From contig NZ_AUDO01000001.1 in assembly GCF_000425505.1 (NCBI RefSeq), positions 248,001 through 312,000 on the forward strand: a stretch of DNA of 64,000 nt, in the 5' to 3' direction. The position numbers and the translations under genes are program-made. Position 1 is the first letter of the stretch. Each line of letters opens with the position of its first letter. A model generated the notes under the pieces. The model searched no databases. It worked only from the letters and a program-made list of their open reading frames with translations, and was not told where the DNA came from. Positions 18,858 to 26,771 of this stretch are shown one piece after another. Origin of the DNA: Flavobacterium frigidarium DSM 17623. Lineage in GTDB: Bacteria > Bacteroidota > Bacteroidia > Flavobacteriales > Flavobacteriaceae.

Positions 18858-19854
18858 ATTTTAAAATTGTTTTATCAAACAAATCAGCTCCTTCTAGAAA
18901 TTTACTTTTAATAGGTAGATAGTACAATTGTTCCTCTAAAACACTCCCTTTTAACCTCACAAAATCTTTTTCAGTTGTTACAATGATATTGTTTTTTGAT
19001 TTATTTTTTATCTCTATAATGTCATTATCTGTAAAATGATGATGGTCTGGATATACCATCGTTAAATCATTTGCAGCCTGCAAATATGCAAAAAAAGACT
19101 CGGGTTTAGCTATTCCAGCCAAAAGTAATTTGTCTTTTTTGATAATTTCGCTTACTTCTAAGCTACCATGTGCAGAGTAAGCAGTATCGTCATATGAGAT
19201 TGTAGTGAAGAACAACTGCTGCTTTTTTGTTAAACGCAACTTGGTTCTTATCTCTTCTTTGCTCTGTGTAGACAATGTGGCTGGACACTTTGTGACCACT
19301 ATACTATTGGCACGCTTTCCACCGCTTTTATATTCTCTCAAATTCCCTGTGGGCAACATACAGTCATCAGCATATAAATCACCATAAGCGGTAAGTAACA
19401 CATAAAATCCAGCTTTTACTTTTCTATGTTGGTACGCGTCATCAAGCAATATTACCTCTGGTTTTAGCGCTTGTGAAAGCAATTGCTCGATACCATTTTT
19501 ACGGCTAGCGTCCACCGCAACTTGGATTTTAGAAAATTTCTTATAATATTGAAAAGGCTCATCACCAACTATTTTTGCTGTTACATTTTCATCTGCTAAA
19601 ATATATCCTTTAGATTCTCTTTTATACCCACGACTCAAAGTAGCCACCCGATAATCATTTTGTAGTAACCGAATTAAATATTCAATTTGAGGTGTTTTGC
19701 CCGTTCCTCCTACACTTAAATTCCCTACAGCTAGTATAGGAATGGGAAAAGCCGTTGATTTTAATACTCCTTTATCGAATAAAAAATTTCGAATGGCAGT
19801 GACCAAACCATAAATAATGGCAATGGGAAAAAGGATTTTTCTCAGTAAATTCAT
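18829..19854 (-). CDS. lpxK: Tetraacyldisaccharide 4'-kinase
   Basis: Inner-membrane P-loop kinase that phosphorylates the lipid A disaccharide to lipid IVA. The 341-residue protein has an N-terminal hydrophobic helix (LLRKILFPIAIIYGLVTAI), Walker A in VGNLSVGGTGKTPQIEYL, the family stretch VATLSRGYKRESKGY, EVILLDDAYQHRKVK and a late FTDNDIIEI. Its presence shows a lipid-A-bearing outer membrane. The first gene of the lpxK-PNP unit. Confidence 0.96.
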   Translation of the reverse strand: MNLLRKILFPIAIIYGLVTAIRNFLFDKGVLKSTAFPIPILAVGNLSVGGTGKTPQIEYLIRLLQNDYRVATLSRGYKRESKGYILADENVTAKIVGDEPFQYYKKFSKIQVAVDASRKNGIEQLLSQALKPEVILLDDAYQHRKVKAGFYVLLTAYGDLYADDCMLPTGNLREYKSGGKRANSIVVTKCPATLSTQSKEEIRTKLRLTKKQQLFFTTISYDDTAYSAHGSLEVSEIIKKDKLLLAGIAKPESFFAYLQAANDLTMVYPDHHHFTDNDIIEIKNKSKNNIIVTTEKDFVRLKGSVLEEQLYYLPIKSKFLEGADLFDKTILKYVGSSTRNG

Positions 19855-19935
19855 TATACGAAAGTATATTTTTTATTTTAAAGTTGATTTGTTTATTCGT
19901 TAATTTGTTAATTTGTTTATTCGAAAAAATGAAAA

Positions 19936-21030
19936 ATGAAGATAAAAGAGATTCTTACAGTATTAGAAGAGATGGCGCCATTAGCTTATGCCGAAGATTT
20001 TGACAATGTAGGCTTATTAGTGGGTAATCAAAATCTTGATGCAACTGGCGTTTTAGTTTGTCATGATGCACTAGAAAATGTCATAGACGAGGCAATAGCT
20101 AAGAACTGTAATTTAGTAGTGTGCTTCCATCCTATTCTTTTTGCAGGATTAAAAAAAATTACGGGAAAGAATTACGTAGAGCGAGCCGTTATAAAAGCAA
20201 TTAGAAACGATATTGCAATCTTTGCCATTCATACCGCACTCGATAATCATCAAGATGGTGTCAATAAGATATTTTGCGATGCACTAGGTTTGAAAAATAC
20301 GAGTGTGTTGATTCCGAAACAAAATTTTATTCGAAAATTAATCACTTTTACTACCCCTGAAAATGCAGAGCAAGTTAGGCAAGCTTTATTTAATGCTGGA
20401 GCCGGCAATATAGGCAATTATGATGACTGCAGCTTCAGTTCAACTGGAATAGGAAGTTACCGTGGTAATGAGAAAAGCAATCCCGTTATAGGAAAGCAAT
20501 TTGAAAACGTACAAACTAACGAAGTCAAAATCGAAGTTACCTTTGAAAAATATCTTGAATCAAAGATATTAAAAGCATTATTTGATAGTCATATATATGA
20601 AGAGGTCGCATACGAAATTTATGAACTGCAAAATACGCATCAAAATATAGGTTTGGGAATGCTAGGAATATTTGAAGAACCTATGGAAGAAGAAGTTTTT
20701 CTACAACTTGTAAAAGACAAAATGATTGCTGGAGGTATTCGTCATTCTGCTTTTACAAATAAAAAAATAAAAAAAGTAGCCGTTTTAGGTGGATCTGGAA
20801 GTTATGCTATAAAAAATGCAATTATGGCTGGTGCCGATGCCTTTTTGACTGCTGATTTAAAGTATCACCAATTTTATGAAGCCGAAAATCAGCTTTTATT
20901 AGCAGATATTGGACATTTTGAGAGCGAACGCTATACAAAAAATTATATTGTTGATTTTCTTCGGAAAAAAATCCTTAATTTTGCAATCATTTTATCTGAA
21001 GAAAATACAAATCCAGTTAAGTACTTATAG
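19936..21030 (+). CDS. NIF3/YqfO-like dinuclear metal centre protein
   Basis: A 364-residue member of the NIF3 (YbgI/YqfO) family. These form hexameric rings with a two-metal site and are sometimes annotated GTP cyclohydrolase I type 2, but their biological role is unsettled. Metal ligands are visible in VVCFHPILFAGLKKI, AIHTALDNHQDGVN and the C-terminal ADIGHFESERYT. A middle insertion of roughly 100 residues (about 130-235) is the CutA/PII-like domain found in the long YqfO subfamily. The stop is 3 bases before the next gene, with which it is almost always paired in this phylum (known association), suggesting a shared role. Confidence 0.93.
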   Translation: MKIKEILTVLEEMAPLAYAEDFDNVGLLVGNQNLDATGVLVCHDALENVIDEAIAKNCNLVVCFHPILFAGLKKITGKNYVERAVIKAIRNDIAIFAIHTALDNHQDGVNKIFCDALGLKNTSVLIPKQNFIRKLITFTTPENAEQVRQALFNAGAGNIGNYDDCSFSSTGIGSYRGNEKSNPVIGKQFENVQTNEVKIEVTFEKYLESKILKALFDSHIYEEVAYEIYELQNTHQNIGLGMLGIFEEPMEEEVFLQLVKDKMIAGGIRHSAFTNKKIKKVAVLGGSGSYAIKNAIMAGADAFLTADLKYHQFYEAENQLLLADIGHFESERYTKNYIVDFLRKKILNFAIILSEENTNPVKYL

Positions 21031-21033
21031 AAT

Positions 21034-21813
21034 ATGGCGAATACGAAAGAATTAAGTGTTGAGGACAAGTTAAGAGCAATTTACGATTTACAATTGATTG
21101 ACTCTAGAATTGACGAAATTAGAAATGTAAGAGGAGAACTGCCTCTAGAAGTGGAAGATTTAGAAGATGAAGTTGCTGGTTTAAGCACACGTTCTGAGAA
21201 ATTGAAAGGGGAACTAGAAGTAGTTGAAGACCTAATCAAATCAAAAAAGAATGCGATTGATGAGCACAAAGAGGCTATCAAAAAATACACAAAACAACAA
21301 GAAAGTGTTCGTAACAATAGAGAATTCAACTCTTTAACTAAAGAAGTTGAGTTTCAAGAACTTGAAATTCAATTAGCTGAAAAGCAAATTAAAGAAATGA
21401 AAGCCTCTATTGAAAACAAAAAAGTAATCATTTCTCAGTCTAAAGAGAAGTTAGAAACAAAATCTAACCACTTGAAACACAAGAAATCTGAGCTTGAAGC
21501 TATCATGTCAGAAACTGCAAAAGAAGAAGCTTACTTAACTGAAAAATCTCTTGAATTTCAAAATTCAATTGAAGAAAGACTTTTAGCAGCTTACACAAGA
21601 ATTAGAACAAGTGTTCGTAACGGTTTAGCAGTAGTATCTATCGAAAGAGGAGCTTCAGCAGGATCATTTTTTACGATTCCACCACAAACTCAAGTAGAAA
21701 TTGCTTCTAGAAAGAAAATCATTACTGATGAGCATTCAGGAAGAATTCTAGTAGACAGTCAACTTGCAGACGAAGAAAAAGAAAAAATGGAAAAATTATT
21801 TTCTAAATTTTAA
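21034..21813 (+). CDS. C4 zinc-ribbon family coiled-coil protein lacking all cysteines
   Basis: A 259-residue protein that is almost wholly a long charged coiled coil (about 5-185), followed by a short C-terminal domain. The layout and position after the NIF3-like gene match the zf-RING_7 (DUF164, C4-type zinc ribbon) family. The C-terminal part, RGASAGSFFTIPPQTQVEIA...IITDEHSGRILV, aligns by eye to the canonical Cys-x-x-Cys...Cys-x-x-Cys ribbon, but each cysteine is replaced, and the whole protein has no Cys. It cannot bind zinc through the usual ligands. Cytosolic; function unknown. Confidence 0.87.
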   Translation: MANTKELSVEDKLRAIYDLQLIDSRIDEIRNVRGELPLEVEDLEDEVAGLSTRSEKLKGELEVVEDLIKSKKNAIDEHKEAIKKYTKQQESVRNNREFNSLTKEVEFQELEIQLAEKQIKEMKASIENKKVIISQSKEKLETKSNHLKHKKSELEAIMSETAKEEAYLTEKSLEFQNSIEERLLAAYTRIRTSVRNGLAVVSIERGASAGSFFTIPPQTQVEIASRKKIITDEHSGRILVDSQLADEEKEKMEKLFSKF

Positions 21814-21821
21814 TTATATTT

Positions 21822-21851
21822 AAGTCCCGATACACATCGGGACTTTTTTAT
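21822..21851 (+). terminator. Intrinsic terminator after the coiled-coil gene
   Basis: A perfect 10-bp stem (AAGTCCCGAT 21822-21831 with ATCGGGACTT 21836-21845) is followed by TTTTT. It ends a few bases before the ATG of the hydrolase at 21853. Confidence 0.9.
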
Positions 21852-21852
21852 T

Positions 21853-22701
21853 ATGCAAAAAATCTTTAAAACAATTTTTACAAAATCCATAGGTTTATAT
21901 ATCAATATCCTGAGTTATGTAAATCCTACAAAGGCAATCAAGATTGCTTATTCCCTATTTAGCGAACCCCGAGATGGTCGATTAAATAAAGAAGAGCTTC
22001 CTTCTATCCTACAAGAAGCAACCACTGAAACACATCGCTTAAATAAAGATTACTTTCAAAGCTATACCTGGACAGGAAACGATACCATAATATTACTTGT
22101 TCACGGTTGGGAAAGCAATGCTTCTCGCTGGGAAAATCTAATTCCCTATTTAAGAAAATCTGGAAGCACTGTAATTGCCATAGATGGTCCTGCACATGGA
22201 TTGTCAAGTGGAAAAGAATTTAATATTCCCCAATATGCTGCTTTCATAGATTTAGTTGCAAAAAAGTACCCACCCACCTACCTGATTGGTCATTCGCTAG
22301 GAGCCAAGACCTGCTTATATTATCAAGCCAAGTATCAAAATTCTAATATTGAAAAAATTGTCATTCTTGGTTCTCCAAGTGATTTTAAGGTGATTTTGAA
22401 TAATTACATTAAAATGCTTAGTTTGAACACTGCAATTTACAACGGCCTCAGAGATCACTACCTTAATCATTTCGAACTTAAACTAGACCAATTTTCAGGT
22501 AAACACTTTGCCTCACAAATTTTAATACCTGGTTTAATTGCACACGACTCACAAGATAGCGTCGTGTTATTTGCAGAAGCAGAAAAAATAGCCTCTTCCT
22601 GGAAAAATTCAGTATTAATTGAAACAAAAGGACTAGGACACAGCATGCATGATGAAGTCTTGTACAGTAAAGTTGCTCAATTTTTATTTGAATCGAAATA
22701 A
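21853..22701 (+). CDS. Alpha/beta hydrolase
   Basis: A 282-residue cytosolic alpha/beta-hydrolase fold protein with LLVHGWESNASRWENLIPYL (oxyanion region), AIDGPAHGLSSG, the nucleophile elbow LIGHSLGAKTC (Ser), an acid in AHDSQDSVV and the catalytic His in GLGHSMHDEV. Substrate unknown. The N-terminal 60 residues (including a SLFSEPRDGRL-like region) precede the core. The start at 21853 is 3 bases past the T-run of a strong terminator. Its transcript must either read through that hairpin or begin almost at the start codon. Confidence 0.9.
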   Translation: MQKIFKTIFTKSIGLYINILSYVNPTKAIKIAYSLFSEPRDGRLNKEELPSILQEATTETHRLNKDYFQSYTWTGNDTIILLVHGWESNASRWENLIPYLRKSGSTVIAIDGPAHGLSSGKEFNIPQYAAFIDLVAKKYPPTYLIGHSLGAKTCLYYQAKYQNSNIEKIVILGSPSDFKVILNNYIKMLSLNTAIYNGLRDHYLNHFELKLDQFSGKHFASQILIPGLIAHDSQDSVVLFAEAEKIASSWKNSVLIETKGLGHSMHDEVLYSKVAQFLFESK

Positions 22702-22781
22702 AATAGTGCTCGAGATACTCCAAATTTTAAACACGCATTAAATAAATATTCTACCAAGTAAACGATTTAACAATTTAGTAC

Positions 22782-22789
22782 TACTTTTG
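22782..22789 (+). promoter_or_regulatory. rluF promoter -7 element, possibly leaderless
   Basis: TACTTTTG lies only 4 bases before the rluF ATG. With transcription starting a few bases after the element, the message would begin at or next to the start codon. Confidence 0.5.
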
Positions 22790-22793
22790 TACT

Positions 22794-23606
22794 ATGGAAG
22801 AAAATCTAAAACGACTTAACAAATTTATTGGAGAAACTGGTTTTTGTTCTCGCCGAGAAGCTGATAAAATTATCGAACAAGGCAGAGTGACAATTAACGG
22901 CGTCGTTCCAGAATTAGGGACCAAGGTATCTATGCATGACGAAGTGCGTATTGATGGCAAACTAATTAGAGAAAATAGAGAAAAATCTGTTTATCTCGCT
23001 TTCTACAAACCCATTGGTATTGAATGTACCACTAATTTAGATGTACAGAACAATATTGTTGACTACATAAATTACCCAAAGCGCATCTTCCCTATTGGTC
23101 GATTAGATAAAGCCAGTGAAGGACTGATATTTATGACCAATGATGGAGATATCGTAAATAAAATTTTGCGCGCCAGAAACAATCACGAAAAAGAATATAC
23201 CGTTACCGTAGACCGCCCAATCACAGATCGTTTTATCGAAAGAATGGGAAATGGAGTACCTATATTAGATACCATCACCCGTAAGTGTAAAGTTGAACAA
23301 ATAAGCAAATACACTTTTAAAATTATTCTAACACAAGGCTTGAATCGTCAGATTCGTAGAATGACTGAATATTTGGGTTATGAAGTAACTGCTTTAAAGA
23401 GAATCCGTATTATAAACATCTCGCTTGATGTGCCTGTAGGGCGCTATCGTGATCTTACAGACGCAGAGATTAAAGAACTAAACGAACTTATCGAACCTTC
23501 GAGTAAAACAGAAGAAGCTAGTTTACCTAAAGCAGAAGCCCCTAAAAGGAGAACCGAATTTATTAAAAGAGATGATCCTAGATTTAAAGATCGTAATGAT
23601 TATTAA
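22794..23606 (+). CDS. rluF: 23S rRNA pseudouridine synthase, RluF-like
   Basis: An RsuA/RluB-E-F family enzyme. RluF isomerises uridine 2604 (and 2605) of 23S rRNA in E. coli. The 270 residues contain an N-terminal S4 RNA-binding domain (LKRLNKFIGETGFCSRREAD), a catalytic domain with the key Asp in IGRLDKASEGL, HEKEYTVTV and the RluF-like LTQGLNRQIRRMTEYLGYEV. A Lys/Glu-rich tail of about 35 residues closes it. The assignment to RluF rather than RluB/E is from these motifs. S4 residues begin at codon 5, which fixes the start. Confidence 0.9.
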   Translation: MEENLKRLNKFIGETGFCSRREADKIIEQGRVTINGVVPELGTKVSMHDEVRIDGKLIRENREKSVYLAFYKPIGIECTTNLDVQNNIVDYINYPKRIFPIGRLDKASEGLIFMTNDGDIVNKILRARNNHEKEYTVTVDRPITDRFIERMGNGVPILDTITRKCKVEQISKYTFKIILTQGLNRQIRRMTEYLGYEVTALKRIRIINISLDVPVGRYRDLTDAEIKELNELIEPSSKTEEASLPKAEAPKRRTEFIKRDDPRFKDRNDY

Positions 23607-23623
23607 AGATTAAGAAAATTTAT

Positions 23624-23664
23624 AATGCCCCAAATTACCTAGTAGTTTTGGGGCATTTATTTTA
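23624..23664 (+). terminator. Intrinsic terminator of rluF
   Basis: AATGCCCCAAA (23624-23634) pairs with TTTGGGGCATT (23647-23657), then T-rich sequence follows. Confidence 0.85.
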
Positions 23665-23697
23665 TAAAATAGTATCTTCTTAAAAAAATAATCGTCG

Positions 23698-23713
23698 GCT
23701 GATATTTATCAGC
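23698..23713. promoter_or_regulatory. 16-bp hairpin or operator upstream of the 601-residue gene
   Basis: GCTGATATTTATCAGC has two 7-base arms in inverted orientation around TT. It is followed by TTTTAT, so it may be either a second weak terminator or a regulator site. A near-consensus CATATTTG lies downstream at about 23735-23742. Confidence 0.35.
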
Positions 23714-23771
23714 TTTTATACTGCTCGATATACCCATATTTGTAAATCATTTATTTCAAAATTTACATTTT

Positions 23772-25577
23772 ATGACAGCGAATAAATCAACACAAACTTT
23801 TCATATTCCTGTAATGGGACTAGCTTATACAATCGACAGTCCTATTAGAGTAGCACACTTAGGTATTTCATCAGTAATTTCAATAATCGACGATGATTTA
23901 ATTGAACGAATGAGTTCTTTTTATAGCACTAAATTCAATCTTCCTCACCAAGAAATCACTAAAAAGGCACAAGATCATCGCGCAGAGCGTATTACCAATT
24001 ATTTAAATTTGGTGAATGATATTGTAAAAGACAAATTCGATACTTTTAAAAACGAATTAAGTGAAAGCAAACAAACGCTAGAGAATTATATTGCTATGCT
24101 CCCTAACAAATCTGAGATTAAGCAAGGCTTGCAAATCATCATGGATGATGGCAAAGAGGCAATTAAACAATACTTAGAGTCACATCTACATGCTGGAGCC
24201 ATTGACGTCAACATTATGACTAAAGTCGATAAAGATAATTTTATAAAAGACGAACAACTACCAACAGAATTTAATGATGCTCATGCCTCTTTGCGTGGTT
24301 TTGCAAATAGTAACTTAAACTCCTCAGTAGTGCTATCTGCTGGGATGAATCCAAGGTTGTACAGTTATTTCGAAAACTTTGATGTCTTTTTTCCTGATGA
24401 TAACAATCAATTAGGCAAAAAAATAATCCTAAAAGTGAGTGATTTTAGATCGGCTATGATCCAAGGGAATTTCTTGGCTAAGAAAGGGCTTTGGGTTTCT
24501 GAGTATCGCATTGAGTCAGGTTTAAATTGCGGCGGTCATGCCTTTGCAACCGAAGGATTGTTATTAGGTCCTATCTTAGAGGAATTCAAAGCTAAGAAAC
24601 CGCAATTAGCGCAGTCAGCACATGACTTAATGGTTAAAGCTCTTGCTCAAAAAGGAAAGCACATTCCTTCAGAACCATTAGAATTAAAAATTACAGTACA
24701 GGGTGGCGTAGGTACAGCAGCAGAGCATGATTTTTTATTAAACCATTTTCAAGTAGATTCTGTGGGTTGGGGAAGTCCGTTTTTACTAGTTCCAGAAGCT
24801 ACTTCAGTAGATACACAAACTCGTGAACTTTTGGCGAAAGCCAAGGAAGAGGATTTGTACTTGAGTCCCATATCGCCATTAGGAATCCCCTTCAATACTT
24901 TAAAAGGAACTACCAATGAAGCATTAAAGCAAAAACGAATTGAAGAAAATAAGGCAGGGAGTTCTTGCCCAAAAAGATTTTTGGCACTAAGTAAAGAATT
25001 TGGCCCAGAGGGAATTTGCACTGCTTCAAAAAAATATCAAGATGCAAAATTACAAGAGTTAGAAGCTTCAAAAAAGACATTATCTGCTACAATGTATGAG
25101 AATGCTAAAAATAAAATAACCGATAAATCTTGTCTCTGTGTAGGCTTAGCTAATGCTTCCTATCTTGAAAACGAAATGCAAATAAAAGGGCAAGCTCAAG
25201 GAGTAGTCATTTGCCCAGGCCCCAATATGGCATATTTTGATAAGGAAGTTTCGCTTCTAGAAATGACACAGCACATCTATGGCACTGGAACTATATTAAC
25301 AAAAAGCGATAGACCCAATATGTTTGTTAAAGAATTGAAAATGTATATTGACTATTTAAAAAATGAACTCAATACTGTTTCTCAAACAGTAAACACTGCT
25401 CAGGTTAAAAAGTGGAACGCTTTCAAAAATAATTTGTTGCAAGGCATTAATTACTATGAAAATCTCTTCAGTGAAAATTCATTTTCGAAAATAGAAAACA
25501 ACAAATCACAGGCATCGATAGCTGTTTTAAAGCATGATTTAATCGAACTTAAAATTCCGGAATTAGAATTAGTATAA
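23772..25577 (+). CDS. Unrecognised 601-residue protein, possibly a flavin-binding TIM barrel
   Basis: I do not recognise a named family. The protein has no signal peptide or membrane segment and is probably cytosolic. Glycine motifs in the middle, SGLNCGGHAFATEGLL (about 249-264) and VQGGVGTAAEHDFL (about 310-323) followed by GWGSPFLLVPEA, resemble the FMN-phosphate loops of nitronate monooxygenase/IMPDH-type TIM barrels. Five conserved-looking cysteine spots follow in the C-terminal half: SSCPKR, GICTAS, SCLCVG and VICPGPN. These could hold an iron-sulfur cluster. The N-terminal 200 residues are helical and charged. The gene is followed, after a hairpin, by a D-lactate dehydrogenase gene; a redox role linked to 2-hydroxyacids is inference only. 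Confidence 0.75.
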   Translation: MTANKSTQTFHIPVMGLAYTIDSPIRVAHLGISSVISIIDDDLIERMSSFYSTKFNLPHQEITKKAQDHRAERITNYLNLVNDIVKDKFDTFKNELSESKQTLENYIAMLPNKSEIKQGLQIIMDDGKEAIKQYLESHLHAGAIDVNIMTKVDKDNFIKDEQLPTEFNDAHASLRGFANSNLNSSVVLSAGMNPRLYSYFENFDVFFPDDNNQLGKKIILKVSDFRSAMIQGNFLAKKGLWVSEYRIESGLNCGGHAFATEGLLLGPILEEFKAKKPQLAQSAHDLMVKALAQKGKHIPSEPLELKITVQGGVGTAAEHDFLLNHFQVDSVGWGSPFLLVPEATSVDTQTRELLAKAKEEDLYLSPISPLGIPFNTLKGTTNEALKQKRIEENKAGSSCPKRFLALSKEFGPEGICTASKKYQDAKLQELEASKKTLSATMYENAKNKITDKSCLCVGLANASYLENEMQIKGQAQGVVICPGPNMAYFDKEVSLLEMTQHIYGTGTILTKSDRPNMFVKELKMYIDYLKNELNTVSQTVNTAQVKKWNAFKNNLLQGINYYENLFSENSFSKIENNKSQASIAVLKHDLIELKIPELELV

Positions 25578-25583
25578 ATATAA

Positions 25584-25620
25584 GAGCGACTTGTCTAATT
25601 ACAAGTCGCTTTTAGCTTTT
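25584..25620 (+). terminator. Hairpin terminator after the 601-residue gene
   Basis: AGCGACTTGT (25585-25594) pairs with ACAAGTCGCT (25601-25610), followed by TTTTAGCTTTT. Confidence 0.8.
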
Positions 25621-25683
25621 ACTCTAGATTAAATACGTAAATTAACTGAAAACTGATTTTCAAAAATATTCTCAATAAATCTT

Positions 25684-26709
25684 ATGAACTCAACCACTGA
25701 AACTCAAAATAATAAAATCGCCTTTTTCTCGACACAATCGTATGATAAGACTTTTTTTGAAAAATATATTCCAGATTTTAATATAGATATTACTTTTTTA
25801 GAGTCTCAGTTAAATAGTAAAACTGTGAATCTTATTAAGGATGAAACTATCGTTTGCGTTTTTGTGAATGATATCGTAAATGCAGCAGTTATCGAACTTT
25901 TGGCTAAGAAAAACATCAAGATAATAGCATTGCGTTGTGCGGGTTTCAATAATGTAGATTTAGAAGCTGCCAAAAAAAACAACATTAAAGTTTGTCGAGT
26001 TCCGGCTTATTCTCCTCATGCGGTTGCTGAGCATGCGATGGCAATGATATTAACTTTAGACAGAAAAACGCATAAAGCATATAACAGAGTTCGAGAACAA
26101 AATTTTTCTTTAAATGGCTTGTTAGGTTTTGATCTGTATGGAAAAACTGTGGGAATAATTGGTACCGGAAATATAGGAAAGGTTTTCGCAAAAATAGTAA
26201 AGGGATTTGGTTGCAAAATTCTAGCTTTTGACGTTATAATAGATTCCGAATTAGAAAATGAGGGTGTTGTTTACACCGATTTAGACACTATTTTTAAACA
26301 AGCTGATATTATCTCTTTACACTGTCCATTAAACACAAATACAAAACATCTCATAAACAAAGAGACACTTGCTTTAATGAAAGATAGCGTAATGATTATC
26401 AACACAAGTCGTGGTGCTTTAATTAATACTTCGGATGTAATTGAAGCCTTAAAAACTATAAAAGTGGGATATTTAGGAATAGATGTTTATGAGCAAGAGG
26501 AAAAATTATTTTTCAAAGATCATTCTGGAGATATTATTCAAGATGACGAGATTCAGCGATTAATGAGTTTTCCAAATGTCCTCGTTACGGCGCATCAAGC
26601 TTTTTTTACTAATGAAGCTTTAACGCAAATTGCACTGACAACTTTAGGCAATATTGAATCATTACTATTAAAAGATAGTATAGATAACAAATTGGCGCTG
26701 TTAGCGTAA
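25684..26709 (+). CDS. ldhA: D-lactate dehydrogenase-type 2-hydroxyacid dehydrogenase
   Basis: NADH-dependent D-2-hydroxyacid dehydrogenase, closest by eye to E. coli LdhA. The 341 residues hold the NAD loop GIIGTGNIGKVFAKI, catalytic Arg in INTSRGALINT, Glu in GIDVYEQEEKLFF and His in VTAHQAFFTNEAL. The FFKDHSGDIIQDDEIQRL stretch is characteristic of the LdhA branch. Likely reaction: pyruvate to D-lactate. It ends at a shared bidirectional terminator facing lysS. Confidence 0.92.
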   Translation: MNSTTETQNNKIAFFSTQSYDKTFFEKYIPDFNIDITFLESQLNSKTVNLIKDETIVCVFVNDIVNAAVIELLAKKNIKIIALRCAGFNNVDLEAAKKNNIKVCRVPAYSPHAVAEHAMAMILTLDRKTHKAYNRVREQNFSLNGLLGFDLYGKTVGIIGTGNIGKVFAKIVKGFGCKILAFDVIIDSELENEGVVYTDLDTIFKQADIISLHCPLNTNTKHLINKETLALMKDSVMIINTSRGALINTSDVIEALKTIKVGYLGIDVYEQEEKLFFKDHSGDIIQDDEIQRLMSFPNVLVTAHQAFFTNEALTQIALTTLGNIESLLLKDSIDNKLALLA

Positions 26710-26713
26710 AATC

Positions 26714-26748
26714 AAAAAAGGAACTTCTAGTCGAAGTTCCTTTTTTTT
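26714..26748. terminator. Bidirectional terminator between ldhA and lysS
   Basis: A stem of about 14 bp (26714-26727 with 26733-26746) around a TAGTC loop, with an A-run on one side and a T-run on the other, so it can end both converging units. Confidence 0.88.
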
Positions 26749-26771
26749 AATATATAATTTAAGCGCAAAAA

